From contig CM040453.1 of assembly GCA_022749755.1 (NCBI GenBank), positions 17,183,368 to 17,247,367 on the forward strand: a DNA stretch of 64,000 nt. The letters are read 5' to 3'. Both the position numbers and the translations under genes were made by a program. Of this stretch, positions 25,470-37,222 are shown piece by piece. The stretch's first letter is position 1. The number at the start of each line of letters is the position of its first letter. The DNA comes from Azadirachta indica. Its lineage: Eukaryota > Streptophyta > Magnoliopsida > Sapindales > Meliaceae. Under the pieces are notes generated by a model. The model saw nothing but the letters and a program-made list of their open reading frames with translations. It was not told the origin of the DNA and did not search any database.

Positions 25470-26045
25470 CTAAGCTATTTGTCTAATGAAATGCCTAAGG
25501 GCAGCAATCATATTCAGTGTTGCTCTTTTTATAAAAACAATATTATCCTTTTGTACCTCTAACATATTGCGACCTAAAACTCTATAAGAAGAAATGTTCC
25601 ACCTCGTACACTCTTCAGTATGCTTGAGCAGATCAAAATAGCTTTCATTAGCCGGTGAGTATTCAACTGATTGTAACAAACACTCGCATATCGTTATGGA
25701 AAAAAGTAGCTTTTTATGAGATTACTTGGCAATATGTCATTTGTAGAGTAAATAGCGAATTCAGGCATTTGGCTACTTCATCATTATTATCATTTTTATA
25801 AGAATCTGCTTTTTCTAAATCACATTGCAGTGCCTAAGGCCCAAAACCATGTCGTGTAATGAAATTTAAGGCTTTTGCTAGATCGCAACTAGTGATCCAT
25901 GTTCTTTTTGCTATGTCTTTATAGAAGTGTTTAAAATCTTTTACATCAAAAATCTTTTACTTAACACTCTTGTGAAATGAAGTTAACTACTCTTCCAAGG
26001 ACAAAGGTTCAAATGTCACCTCACTTATCTCCTCACATTTTATCT
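25470..26045 (-). pseudogene. Relic of an unidentified host gene
   Basis: Minus-strand translation gives several collinear blocks with natural protein composition, broken by stops and shifts. From high to low coordinates: EEISEVTFEPLSLEE (about 25990-26045), KDFKHFYKDIAKRTWITS (about 25890-25950), LAKALNFITRHGFGP (about 25840-25890), LQCDLEKADSYKND (about 25780-25840), then ANESYFDLLKHTEECTRWNI and later VQKDNIVFIKRATLNMIAAL (25470-25679). The order and spacing suggest one gene with the coding sequence still traceable. I cannot assign a family. No link to the adjacent Copia is visible. Confidence 0.4.
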
Positions 26046-26341
26046 TGCAATTAGAATCTTCAAAGGACTATAATTGTTGGACAAAAGCACAGCTCTCAAT
26101 CTATACATACCAATTTCATTGTTCTCTTGTAATCATGCAAAATGAGCATAAGATATTTCTTTCCTTCAAGCAAATGTGCTCTCTTTTCATCAAGTTTTGC
26201 TCAAATCTTTTGCTTCAAGCTTTTGAAAGTCCTCTCTTGCTCTACATTCTCCTCTTCGTTTTTCTACTCCTTAGTTATGAAACTTAGAGACAACTAGCAA
26301 GTAATGGCCTGACAAGTTCAAGTCATCTTTTCACGCATTTT

Positions 26342-27123
26342 TGTTGGGAAAAAAAAATCAATCTATGAATTATGTGCTTTATAGGAATCGAAAGAATTAA
26401 CCAAATGGAAAAAATAAGAAATCAGGGAAGAGGAAGAAAAGAAAGGCGGAGGATTTTCCAAAAAAGCACTTAATTTGTAAAGGTAATGCTAGAGAGGTTT
26501 CTGACTAGAGAAGAAAACAAGCAAATGGCTTGCATTAAAAATATCAAAAGTCAGTCGTTTGAAGCATTGATCGATGGTGACTTGTGCAAGAAGAAGCAAG
26601 TTATAACTCTGACATGAAGATTGAGGAGAGAAAAGAAGCTGGGAGATTAATTATTTTGGTGTTGCTTGTGTGTTGGACAATATGAAATACGTATAGTTAT
26701 GATAATTCTTGGTGAAGCTCTTTAATTGGTAGAGCTAAAGATGATGTTTAGTCCTTTTCATGAGGCATGGATTACATAATTGTTTAATAGATTAAAGAAT
26801 TGTTTAATACATACAAGCAACTAGATTAGATCATCTCTTCAATTGTTGAATTGAAGTGAAACCTGCAGAATTTATGGCCCATCTTTGGTAACCTACAGCA
26901 TATTGGGGTGCACTGATACAATTAGGGGTTAGCTGATGCAATCGAGGGATGCTGATGTAATTAGGGTAAACATTGTAATGTTCTCTATTCTTCGTCTAGT
27001 GAAATCTGACTCCCTCACTCTTATGGCTTTTCTTCAAAATTTTCAGAGGCTTTGCATGTAATATGATGTTATTTCTGATTTCTTATGTTTTCTATTTCCT
27101 TGATTGCTTGATTTTGCATGACA
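26342..27123 (+). repeat. 5' LTR of a + strand Copia
   Basis: Candidate LTR from TGTTGGGAAA (26342) to GCATGACA (27123). Immediately inside is aattagtatcaaag, a primer binding site resembling TGGTATCAGAG with substitutions. The gag start follows. The 3' partner is not visible because the element runs into the assembly gap. Confidence 0.55.
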
Positions 27124-27170
27124 AATTAGTATCAAAGGGGGATTCGTCTATAAACTAAATTCTCATCATA

Positions 27171-27244
27171 GGTTCTTTAATCAAATATGATCTGCAGAAG
27201 TTTGATGGTAAAATCAACTTCAATTTGTAGAAGATTTAGTTTTG
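27171..27244 (+). pseudogene. Copia gag N-terminus, cut by the assembly gap
   Basis: The frame through 27183 reads IKYDLQKFDGKINFNL followed by TAG, matching the typical start of Copia Gag (K-Y-x-L-x-K-F-x-G-x-x-x-F-x-L-W), with the conserved Trp codon changed to a stop. Only about 20 codons precede the run of N. Confidence 0.7.
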
Positions 27245-27344
27245 NNNNNNNNNNNNNNNNNNNNNNNNNNNNNNNNNNNNNNNNNNNNNNNNNNNNNNNN
27301 NNNNNNNNNNNNNNNNNNNNNNNNNNNNNNNNNNNNNNNNNNNN
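27245..27344. other. Assembly gap (100 N)
   Basis: Exactly 100 undetermined bases, the usual placeholder for a gap of unknown size. It starts inside a Copia gag, so the missing sequence probably includes most of that retrotransposon. Confidence 0.99.
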
Positions 27345-27955
27345 TATCTTAAATAATTTGATTAATTATTTAGATAAATATAATAATATATATTACATAA
27401 ATAAATATAATTTCATTAATTGGATTGGGTTAATGGGTCAAGTCAGGCGCCGTATTGGCCCTAACCAAAGTCCAACAATCATCATCCTCCACTACTTAGA
27501 GGAGTCAAACTCGACTTATTCATAAATTATGTACTCGCAAGTTGCAATGTATTCATAAATTAATGCAACAACGTGTGGGCTCGAAATTAGGTCGAACTTG
27601 CTACATAATCAACAGTACGTAATGCAATATTAACCAATCACTAATTAATTTACTTTCAATCCGGATTATCTTATTGAATATTAGCTGTAGAGATGTCCTT
27701 ATCTAATTAAACAATATAAAATCTTGGTTATTAACCATTCTACACTAAAGTGAGCTCTCCATTATTATTCATATTAGATCCAGCATGAATAGAAATTTAA
27801 TCTTGTACTATGACTGGGTATCATTTCCCTTCTGTTAGCATTCTGGGATTAGAAGAATAATCTTGGAGGAATCTACCACAAAAACAATAAAAAATACATA
27901 TACATGGCTATTTAATGAAAAACTCAATGGAACGCATTGAATTAAAGTTCACAAT

Positions 27956-30016
27956 ATTGAAACTAAGAGCGGACTGTGGGTTGCTTTGTTTCTTGGAGGG
28001 TTGCCGATGTTGGGGTGTCTGTTCTGGTGGTGGAATGAGATATGGTATGCACGTCCTCTCAAATTTCGATATTCCTGCACCGGAACCAGGCCCCCTCTTT
28101 GGATCACCGTCTATAATTGCATGTTTCCCGGCGATCAACAAATTTGTGTTCCGTTCAGATGACGTCTTCATCCATGAATAGCCTAACGATGATCTTGTGG
28201 GGCAAACTTCTCTTGGAGCAGTTCGTGGAGATGCACATACCAGGCTCAGAAGCTTTCTTTCCAATGCGCTTAATCGACCTGATGCTCTTAGGCGCATTAC
28301 AGCTGCTTTGCAAACTCGCATGGTTGCTGCCGTCCAGTATTGGGCCCAGAAGGGCAGAGTCAAAATGTATGACGAAGAAAAGAAGGTAAAAGATGCAACA
28401 AAATCATTCAGTAAGAGATAGATTTAGTACCTCCGGGTCTATCAATGATTTTGATTTCGTGTCTTATGCTTATAGGTGACGTTCAAGAACATCGGAAAAT
28501 TATTCGTAAGCTTTGAACCAGGGCCAATGTTAGATACCATGGATAAATTGTTTAATGGGTTGGTTCAAGGAATTAGAGCTCAGTCATCCAACTTTCCAGG
28601 AACTGCATTTCGTCGTGCTATTCAGGTCAGATTACTTGCATTCTCCGTATATTAAACCTTTTAAACATATTGTGTGGAGACAGAGTTGAATGAGTGTTTG
28701 GTTAGAATGAGGAGTTGCTAATAAAAATTGGTGCAAAATTGAAGCCAGGGCAATTTGTGCAATGGTGTATAATAGAGATACTCGTGTATAAATGGCAGTG
28801 TAGAAAGAAGCTTGAGGCGCTGAAGAAGAAGAAGAATCAAAGTGGGGCGGGGAAGTCAAATGATCTAATGGATGGACTGATGCAGATTGAAGATGATGAA
28901 GAAAAAAAAATTAAGTGATCAAGAGGTTTTAGACAACATTGTCAGCCTTGTCATTCCTGGATATCAATCCACTTCTCTTTCTTCGATGTGGGCTCTTTAT
29001 TTTCCTAAAAAGTTCCCTAATGTCCTTGAAAAGATACGGGTATAATCATATGATATTCTATAGAGAAAGAAGGAAAGGTTAAATGAACTTTTCTCTGACT
29101 TGATGCCTTAATTCTGAGGAAATTGCAGGAAGAGAACATGGCTATAAAAAGGGACAAGAAAGGAGATTTCCTTACAAGTGAAGATTTTTGTAAAATGAAA
29201 TACACCAACAAGGTGAGTAGCTATTAAATTGGCAGTATTACAATTAATACAGAGACATCTACATGGTTAGTACTAGGAAAAATCATGTTTCATATAGACT
29301 AACAAATGATCATCCTTACAGGTGGTGGAAGAAACAATAAGAATGGCCGACGTCTCAGCAACCATTTTCCGATTGGCTACCAAGGAAGTAGAATTTGATG
29401 GTACAAAAGTTAACTTTTAATTCAAGAAAGGTTGAGTAAATTGTTACAATGATGACAATTGTTAGTTCATTGTCACCTTTAACTAATCAACAGACTGTCA
29501 TGATAGTTGTGCAGTTATAAGATACCAAAAGGATGGAAAGTAATTCTCTGGCTACGATACCTCCACACACATCTAGAGAACTTTGATGATCCAATATGCT
29601 TTAATCCTGACAGATGGAATGTAAGTCCACGTTGATTTCCGTCTCGTTTTTAGTCAATGCTACCTTGTATGTAAAAGTAACGCGTGTAGATCATTTACTG
29701 TTTTATATATATTATATAGAAACCAGCAAAGTCACGTACGTGCCACGTTTTTGGTGGTGGATCAAGAATTTGTGCTTGAAACATGCTTGCTCGATTACAA
29801 ATTGCGCTCTTTCTTCACCATTTGCCTGTAGGATACAAGTAAAGCAAACCTATCAAAGTCTTTTTAACTTTAAGCCAATGCAAATACAGACATTTTGTGA
29901 TATAATTTCCTTGGAATTGCAGGTGGAAACTTCTCAATCCTGATGCAGACATGAATTATCTTCCATATCAAACACCGGTTGATGGTGTTGAAGTCAAGAT
30001 AAGTGAAATAGAAATA
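27956..30016 (+). pseudogene. CYP88-like cytochrome P450 pseudogene, copy A
   Basis: Clan-85 P450 resembling CYP88 (ent-kaurenoate oxidase and triterpene oxidases of the endoplasmic reticulum). The N-terminal membrane anchor is readable (LWVALFLGGLPMLGCLFWWW), but the start codon is ATT at 27956 where copy B has ATG. The rest of exon 1 and the first intron are deleted (about 28090). Then GSPSIIACFPAINKFVF, the SLGAVRGDAHTRLRSFLS region, an I-helix with GYQSTS (about 28955-29000), the K-helix EETIR (about 29325), FNPDRW (29600) and the heme motif FGGGSRICA (about 29748-29776), where the next codon, normally Gly, is TGA (29777-29779). Introns with gt/ag borders remain, for example about 28385-28475, so this is a duplicated gene and not a retrocopy. 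Exact subfamily and substrate cannot be told. Confidence 0.85.
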
Positions 30017-30840
30017 TACTGCTCCTACTTAATGGTTCTACTTAATCAAAATGTAGCTAGCTTGTCCTTGTGTTGTAATCTTAAATATCCTTTAAATAAG
30101 ACTTTAAAGTGTAATATTAATGAAATATCAAAGTACCTGGATTCTACGTAAGTTGTAATAGAAAGTGGGCATGCACTAGTGTTTTTCTTGTATGTCGTCT
30201 CTGTATATTATGTTCTACATGTCACATTGGCATCCATTCAGCCCATTGCAATTTCTAATCAAGATGTCTGACACCATACAAGGCTGGTCGCAGAGCAACC
30301 ACAATTTGCTTTGAAACATAAGCTGTAGCATTCACAGCAGCAGAATCGATTTAATTATGATTCTGATTCTGAATTTGAATTTGTTTCATGCATTAAGTCT
30401 ATATGTAGTAAAAATTTGTTCTTTTTTTAGGCGGGAATGATTCGTATTTTATTTGTACAATACTATTTGTTTAGTTTATTCTTTAGTTTTAAAATTTTTA
30501 TCATTTGACTTTATACTACTTTTAAAACAACTAATAATAAATTTTTTAATGAAAAGTTGATTGTTCAATTATTATGTATAAAAGCAGAATATTAATTGAT
30601 TCAATTAAGTTGAAAAAAAAAATCTAACTGGTCATTTCAATTTCAAACCGAAAAATGCCCCATGCTACTGATATGTTGGCACTTGGATCAAATTAATTCT
30701 TTGGCTTCATCAGTCGATGAAGAGTTCTTTTACTGCACAATTATGGTAATATAATACTTTCAGCTAACAAAATATTTAAACGTAAGCAAGTCCATAGTAA
30801 CTTCACTGCAGAAATCTATTGAAGCAGCAAAAAATAGCTA

Positions 30841-31077
30841 TGTATTTTCATTAATTCAGGAAATATATATTACATAGATTTTTGATAGACAAGAACGTCT
30901 TTTTATTAACATCAACCATACCTAATATCTTTGATTTTTACAACTTAGGGAACATAAACATGAATTGCCGCTCTTTTAATTTCTACCCGACTAACTATGA
31001 TTTAGGCATTCTAACTTAACTTAATCTTAACATACAACACAAAAAAAATACCACAACAAATTCTCAATGCATCAACA
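30841..31077 (-). repeat. 3' LTR of the Copia at 30841-34440
   Basis: 237 bases from TGTATTTTCATTAATT to GCATCAACA. The motifs ttttcattaatt, gacaagaac and aacatcaaccatacctaa recur in the right LTR copies. It is about 60 bases longer than they are because of an extra middle block. Confidence 0.65.
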
Positions 31078-34000
31078 CTCCTTGAGATTTTGTTTTGAGA
31101 CTGCAAGCTTCTCTCTAAACTTTCAGATCTAGTTTTAGGCAGAGCTTTGGTTAGAATATCTCTTTAAACTTGTAGTGGATGGGGCACACTTCCTAGTCCT
31201 TTTCTCCTTCTCTAAAAACATGGAACTTGACCTTCATGTACTTAGTTTTGCCATGTTATATTGGATTTTTTGTAATAGCATTAGATAATTTATTATCACA
31301 AAAGTTTGGACTTGTATTAAACTGTTCAAAGCGCAAATCATTCAGTACTTTTCTCAACCAAGTGCATTGATTTACACCTATTGTAGCTATAATGAAATTT
31401 ACTTAGCTGTTAATTGTGCCACAACATCTGACTCCGAAGAACACCGGGAAAACATTGCAAAGCCAACTGAAAACACATATCTTGAAGTGCCTTTTCTATC
31501 ATGAGTTAGCTTGGCCAACCATTATCTATATAACCAAACAGATTTAGTTCCCTCCTAAGTCTGAATCAAATAAAAATTCCATTTATGCCTTTCATGTAAC
31601 TCAACACCCTTTTGGCAGCTGCAAAATGCAATTGAATTGGATTTTCCATGAATCTTAAAAGCAAACTAGCAGCAAATATACTATTAGGTCTTGGTGCATT
31701 CAAATATAATAAACTTCATGAGGCTTCTATAATGGAATTCATTAGCTTTAGCATTTTCATCAAACTTGGTTAAATTTTGGTATAAGTGGTGTGCTTATAG
31801 GTTTGCAATGTTGCATTCTAAACTTCTTTAGCATATTAATGACATATGCTTGCTGTGAAACAAAAACTCTTTTAGTTGTTTGATGGATTCAAAGCCAAGG
31901 AAAAATTTTATCTCGCCTAAATTTGTCATTTCAAACTTCTAATATAACTGCAACCAGTAATATAAAATCATTCACATCATCAATTCTGCAACCAGTAATT
32001 AACAAATTATCACATACATTCATAAAATTAGACTGTTAGTAGAAAAAGATGTCTTGATGTAAAGAGTAGCATCATTGCAACTCCTTTTGAAACTAGAATC
32101 ACAAAGAAATTCATCAATCTTTTTACACTAGGCGCTTGGTTCTTGTTCCAAGCCATAAAGTGCCTTATACAACTTGTAAACTATCTTCCTCTCCACTAAT
32201 TTTGAAACCTTTTAGTTGCTTAATAAAAGTCTCTTCCTTCAGGTAGCCATAAGGAATGTAGACGCGATATCAAGATGAAAAATTTTCCTTCTGTTTTGGG
32301 CAGTTAAAGCAATAAGCAAGTTAATTGTATCAAGCCTAGCAATAGGCGCAATAGTTTAAGCTTCTGATTCAATGATGGAGTTTGCCTAAGCCTACAAACA
32401 TCTGAGTGCACTAGTTTAAGCTTTTCAGTGGCTCTCCACCTAGCCTAAGATGAGAAAGGAAACCTGTGGAGTTTTCTCATTCGGCAGCTTTCACAAACTT
32501 TATTATATATATGTACAATAGATATATCATCTACAAGGCATTTTTCTTGCAAAAACTTAAAAGACTTAAAGTTTGCATGACCAAAACTCCTGTATCATAG
32601 CCAAGACTCATCAACAACAACTTTGCAAGCAAAAAGTTGTTTGAATGCCAATGAATAATAGAACTTTTATCAACCATAGGCATAAAAACCTTATCTTTAA
32701 AAGAATCAGATATAAAAAACATGACTTATCTTTGAGAAACAAAAAATATCTTTTTTGTATCATTTGTCCAATACTAAACAAGTTTTGATCTAGATTAGGA
32801 ACCAATAATACATCATCTATAAACTTGATTCCTTTTGGGGTTAGAATAAAAATTGTACTTTTTCCAGCAGATTTAATGACTTCACCATTTCTTATCTTGA
32901 CTGGAATTCTATTTTAGATATCTAGAGTGTTGAAAAATTCTAAGTTTAAAGTCACGTGACTTGTATAGCCACTATCTAGTAACTATGAATGTTTGTCTAG
33001 AGTGTCATTTGATAAAACAAACATGAATAAGTGATCTTGAGGTTTCTTTTCCTCCATTACATTTGCTTGTGTTTTTGTTAAGTATGTTATGGTGGAAAAT
33101 GCTGATTTTGCTGCTTTTTCAATATGTCTAAGTTTTTACTAGACTCTACACCGAGCCTTCTTCTAATATCTAGTTTCATAATGATTAATCTTGTTGTTAT
33201 GACTATAGAGAGGAAATCTTTCTTTCCTTGACTGCCTTTATGTAGCTTTAACAGCATTACCTCTATAGCTCTTATCACTAGATACTCTTATCATCCTTGG
33301 AGCTGAATGAGCTTAAGTTATGGCTTGAAAGGCCTTTTTAGTTTGGCATTCTAATCAAATAGAGGTTATTTGTTCTTGAATATGCAGTTGGTTTATCAGC
33401 TTAGCAAAAGTTAGCATTTTGAGGTTATGAGACTTTCAATTGCTAATACTTTGGCCTCAAACTTTTCCAGGAAACTTATCAGCATGTTTTCTATTATCTT
33501 GTACTGTTTAACCACCTCTCAAAATAGCCTTATTTGGTTTGCAAGATCTATTACTTTGGAAGAGTAATCCTTGGCCATATATGCCTTATGCATCTTAAGA
33601 TTCTCGAACTCTCTCTTAAGAGTTGAGTAGCTTGATTACCTTTACTTTGTCATTGCCTTCATTTTCTTCCTTAACTGATCCTACACTTCATTTGTTATCT
33701 CAAGGGCCAAGATTCTAATGAAAACATGGTGTGCTAAGGTAGAATGTAACTCAATGAGAGCTTTACCTTTCTTAAGCAACTCTTCCTTATATTGCTTTAC
33801 TCGTGCAATGTTTGGGCTTGCTTTGAGAGAAAGAGGATCTCTATTTGTCTCAATAACATTCCATAGACCTAGAGACTTTAAGTATGACCTTATCTTTACC
33901 ATTTAGATCTAGTAGTTTTCCTTTGTGAACATTGGTACAACAAGATAGGAAGTGCTCGCTAAAGCTATAACTGTCTCTCTCTATTGCCTATAACTCTCAA

Positions 34001-34440
34001 GCATTGTCCTGGTAGTTTTCATTAATTTAGGAAATATTTGTTGCATAAAGACATGATCTTTCATAGATAAGAACATCTCTTTAAGTCAATATCAACCATA
34101 CCTAATATAATTTAAGCATTTTAACTTAACTTTATCTTAATATATAACACGAAAAAGTACCAAAGCAAATTCTCAAAGCATCAAAAAGATCAATGTATAG
34201 AAAAGTACTATATTAAAAATTTTAGTCTTATGTCTCTTTATTGTCTGTAAATCTCAAGCATTGTCTAGGTAGTTTTCATTAATTTAGGAAATATTTGTTG
34301 CATACAGGCATGATCTTTCATGGACAAGAACATCTCTTTAAGTCAACATGAACCGTACCTAACATGATTTAAGCATTCTAACTTAACTTAAATTTAATAT
34401 ATAACACAAAAAAGTACCATAGCAAATTCTCAAAGCATAA
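30841..34440 (-). mobile_element. Ty1/Copia element with integrase core deleted, inserted in copy A
   Basis: Antisense element absent from the matching place in copy B. Left LTR 30841-31077, with a purine tract (minus strand CTCAAGGAG) next to it. RNase H and reverse transcriptase relics span about 31080-32330; GAG-pre-integrase/protease relics about 32460-32900 (NLFSIGQMI); gag about 33090-33950 (RSYLKSLGLWNVIE; LHSTLAHHVFIRIL). Between the GAG-pre region (HSDVC near 32405) and the reverse transcriptase there is almost no space, so the integrase catalytic core is gone. The right LTR is present twice. Stops and shifts occur throughout. No target duplication could be seen. Confidence 0.8.
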
Positions 34441-34488
34441 AAAAGATCAATGTATAGAAAAGTACCATATTTAAAATTTTAGTCCTAA
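33973..34488 (-). repeat. Tandem duplication of the 5' LTR junction
   Basis: Two direct units of about 258 bases (33973-34230 and 34231-34488). Each holds the end of the internal region (tgtctctnnattg, caagcattgtc), the whole LTR (ttttcattaatttagg to aagcat) and about 45 bases of host flank (agatcaatgtatagaaaagtac). The duplicated unit crosses the insertion boundary, so the duplication happened after the element inserted. Confidence 0.85.
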
Positions 34489-35525
34489 TTAAATTTGAAT
34501 CTTATTTAAAATATTTTACAATTAAAGTATATATGACTTGTCAATTACTATCATGATAATCCACTATTTATCTATTTTACACCAAAAAAAAATCTAATAT
34601 CATCATGCAACATACAAACAAGAAGTTGCAAGATATATTTGTTCCTTATTAGTTACTATCATGACACTCCAATCCCTTATTGTCATCCATAGGCCTTTAT
34701 CTTGTCTTTCAGCTACATACTTACGATATAACAACTTGCAACTAAATTGAAGTATTCAGAGTTTACAACTCCTAGACCTGTAACGATGTAATAGTCTAGC
34801 CTACTCTTGTTTAGGTTGTGACCACTCAGCCTCTGTGTTTTTCCATATTCTTTAGTTGCATTCTTAATGATATTCACAATAAAAGAGCTTATATAGTTTA
34901 CTATAGACAAGCTCTCTCCCGCACTCGGGAAATTGGCCTTTACATCTTTAGGTTTGATCGATTGCCTAATACCCCCTTAAGGTTTGAAAAATACCCCCTT
35001 ACATCCATTTATTAGTTGTGTTTAACGTCAAATTTCCTTTTTAAGGATAAAATTGTATTGTAATATAACAGAATATAACTAAAAAATTAAAATAAAAAAT
35101 AAATTTTATTTATTCGGACACGTGTTAATTAATTAATGTTTTCATCTCTTATTTTTTTTTTCTCTTTTCGCTCTTCGTTTTCTCTATATTCTTCTTCTTT
35201 ATTGATCAATTTTTTGTTTTCTCTACAGTTTCCTTCTCTACAAATCAATTATACAGAACAAGTTTACAACGATCTAATAGAACCATAGATCCTAGGCTAG
35301 TTTTCGATCCATTTGAGGCAAGGATATAGCACCAACACACAAAGACTAGTCTCGGGTGATGATAAAGCTTGTAAAAGTAGCAAAACTGGCAAGGCATAGG
35401 ACCTAAACTATCCCTCATTCTCATTAGCCATAGAACATGGCCAGAAGATCATAGGCCTACAAGCATGCTTTCAAGAACAATTCAAAATTTACATTCAACA
35501 GGTGTTTGATTAAAAAAGCACTATC

Positions 35526-35541
35526 ATATATATATATATAA
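35526..35541. repeat. (TA)n microsatellite
   Basis: Short TA tract. The matching position in copy B (about 63874-63892) also carries a TA tract of different length. Confidence 0.8.
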
Positions 35542-35765
35542 AAGGAAAAAAAACAATCAAAAAGTGGAAACGGTTAATCAATGACGACTAATTAGAGTGG
35601 TACAATAAAGGCAACTTAGGTAATGGTTGATATTGGGCCATGGAGATATGGTGGCAGAGTGATGGGTGGGTGCTCAAGAGATAACGCTTGGATAGTGGGT
35701 TGATGCTCAAGAGACAACGGTACGCTTGGGTGGTGGGATGCTTAAGAGATAACAACACTTGTTTG

Positions 35766-37222
35766 TAGGGATGGCAATAAAGCAGGGTGGGAGTGGGGAG
35801 GCATACTCTATTCCCCACCCTGTTTTTTATTTTGAACCTTATTCCCCATTTCATTTCCCAATAAATTTAATAGGGTGGGGATGGAGAATTCCCTAATGGG
35901 GAACAAGTTTCTCGTCCCCGTATCAATTCCCTATTTTATATTATTTTATAAATTAATTTTTATTAATATAACAATTTAATTAATTTAAACAAAAATATCA
36001 TTAACATATTAGAATATAATTCTAAATAAAAATTATCATTTAAAAATATTAAAATAATATCTTTAAATGAAAACTAAAGTAATAATACAGTATTATTTAA
36101 AAATTAATGGTAAAGGTAAAATAATAAAACAATTAATGTATCAAATTCTAATAATGCATGTAATGCTACTGTTACTTCTTTCTATATTGACTCCATTGTC
36201 TTTTTTCATACTTCACACCTGCAATATTAAATAAAAAAAATATAACACTTTTAATTTATTACTAATCTAATTGAAAATTGAGATGATATTTAATGAGTAG
36301 TTGTGAATAAATAAAGTATATAATAACATTTTAAATTTACCTCGTTTGTATCTTCACAATATATATGACATCTAGTTTTTGAAAAAAAACTTGAATTTGA
36401 ACCTAAACCTGATAATAGAAACAAACTCACAAAGAATTTAGTTAGTTAAATATTGAATAAAATAAAATTAATTAAAATTTAACTCAATGTGTAATTAATA
36501 ATTTCATACTTTTAATTTCAGCTCATAGCCAATCTTGAGCACACTTTAATGTCTTAGGATGTAATCTATTACGACTTACAAATCTACCACTAATGCTGAA
36601 AGTAGATTCAGATGCGACTGTAGAAATAGAAATGGCTAAAATATCTCTAGCAATGGCATAATATTTAAACCGGTTTACTTTCCACCAAGCCAATATATCA
36701 AAGTCAGAAACTCTAAGCAAGATAGGTTCTTCTAAATAATGGTCCAGCTTTGACTTAACATTCTCATTACTAGTGGTATTACAAACAAATAAGTCAAATG
36801 ATGATAAAGGATCTACTTTTTCTGCTTGAACTAAATTTGACCCAAAAGATGAACTAATTGAAGGTTGATGAATCTCTTCCTCTATTGTGTTTTTTAACTG
36901 ATATTCTTTCACCAACTTGTAACAAATTATACGAACTTTCTCAATTTCAACTAAAAAATTAGTTTCGTAGATTTTTGGAAAGTAAAACTCCAATAGCTTC
37001 ATCTTAAATCTTGGATCTAAAACAGTAGCTACAGCCATTATTCTGTGAATTACATTCCAATATTTGTCAAATTTTGTTATCATGTTTGATGCTATATTCT
37101 TTACTTCATCATATATAGAAGTATGCTACTCTGCAAGTGACAACCTAATTTGACAAACCTTTGGAAAGTAAAGGTTAGCTGTAGGATATTAAGTTCCAGA
37201 AAATAATTCAGTCACTTCATAA
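35766..37222 (-). mobile_element. hAT transposon, truncated
   Basis: The left end, tagggatggcaa at 35766, is the classic hAT terminal inverted repeat, followed by G-rich subterminal sequence (ggtggggatggagaa). The transposase is encoded on the minus strand and ends near 36523. Its upstream part runs to about 37222, where the sequence changes abruptly to a Copia LTR. The other hAT terminus is not found, and target duplications cannot be checked. Confidence 0.8.
36523..37220 (-). pseudogene. hAT transposase, C-terminal part
   Basis: An uninterrupted minus-strand frame (36523-37083) carries VATVLDPRFKMKLLEFYF, the RNase H-like/DUF4413-type region of plant hAT transposases, and ends with the dimerisation domain: ILAWWKVN, then YYAIARDILAISISTVASES and FSISGRFVSRNRLHP. 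Upstream, after a stop, YPTANLYFPKVC and VTELFSGT (to about 37216) continue the same protein. The BED zinc finger and the N-terminal catalytic Asp are missing. The surviving open frame is long for this window, so the hAT is younger than most neighbours or was under constraint until recently. Confidence 0.88.

Larger units (their letters stand above)
27612..35600 (+). repeat. P450-region segmental duplication, copy A
   Basis: Direct copy of 49349-64000. Matching starts at acagtacgtaatgc (27612) versus acagtacctaatgc (49349) and continues through the P450 pseudogene and its 3' flank to about 30830. It resumes at about 34700-35600 (leader block gggaaattg at 34927, the ttgatcaattt block near 35200, and gctaggctagtttt near 35290, which equals 63645). 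The stretch 30841 to about 34440 is a Copia absent from copy B. Confidence 0.85.

Noticed and set aside
27908..28363. 151-codon minus-strand open frame
   Set aside because: Antisense of the P450 exons, where the + strand shows the family motifs.
34927..35010. gggaaattg block seen also at 53107, suspected MITE pair
   Set aside because: Both copies are explained by the large segmental duplication; no terminal repeats or target duplication were found.
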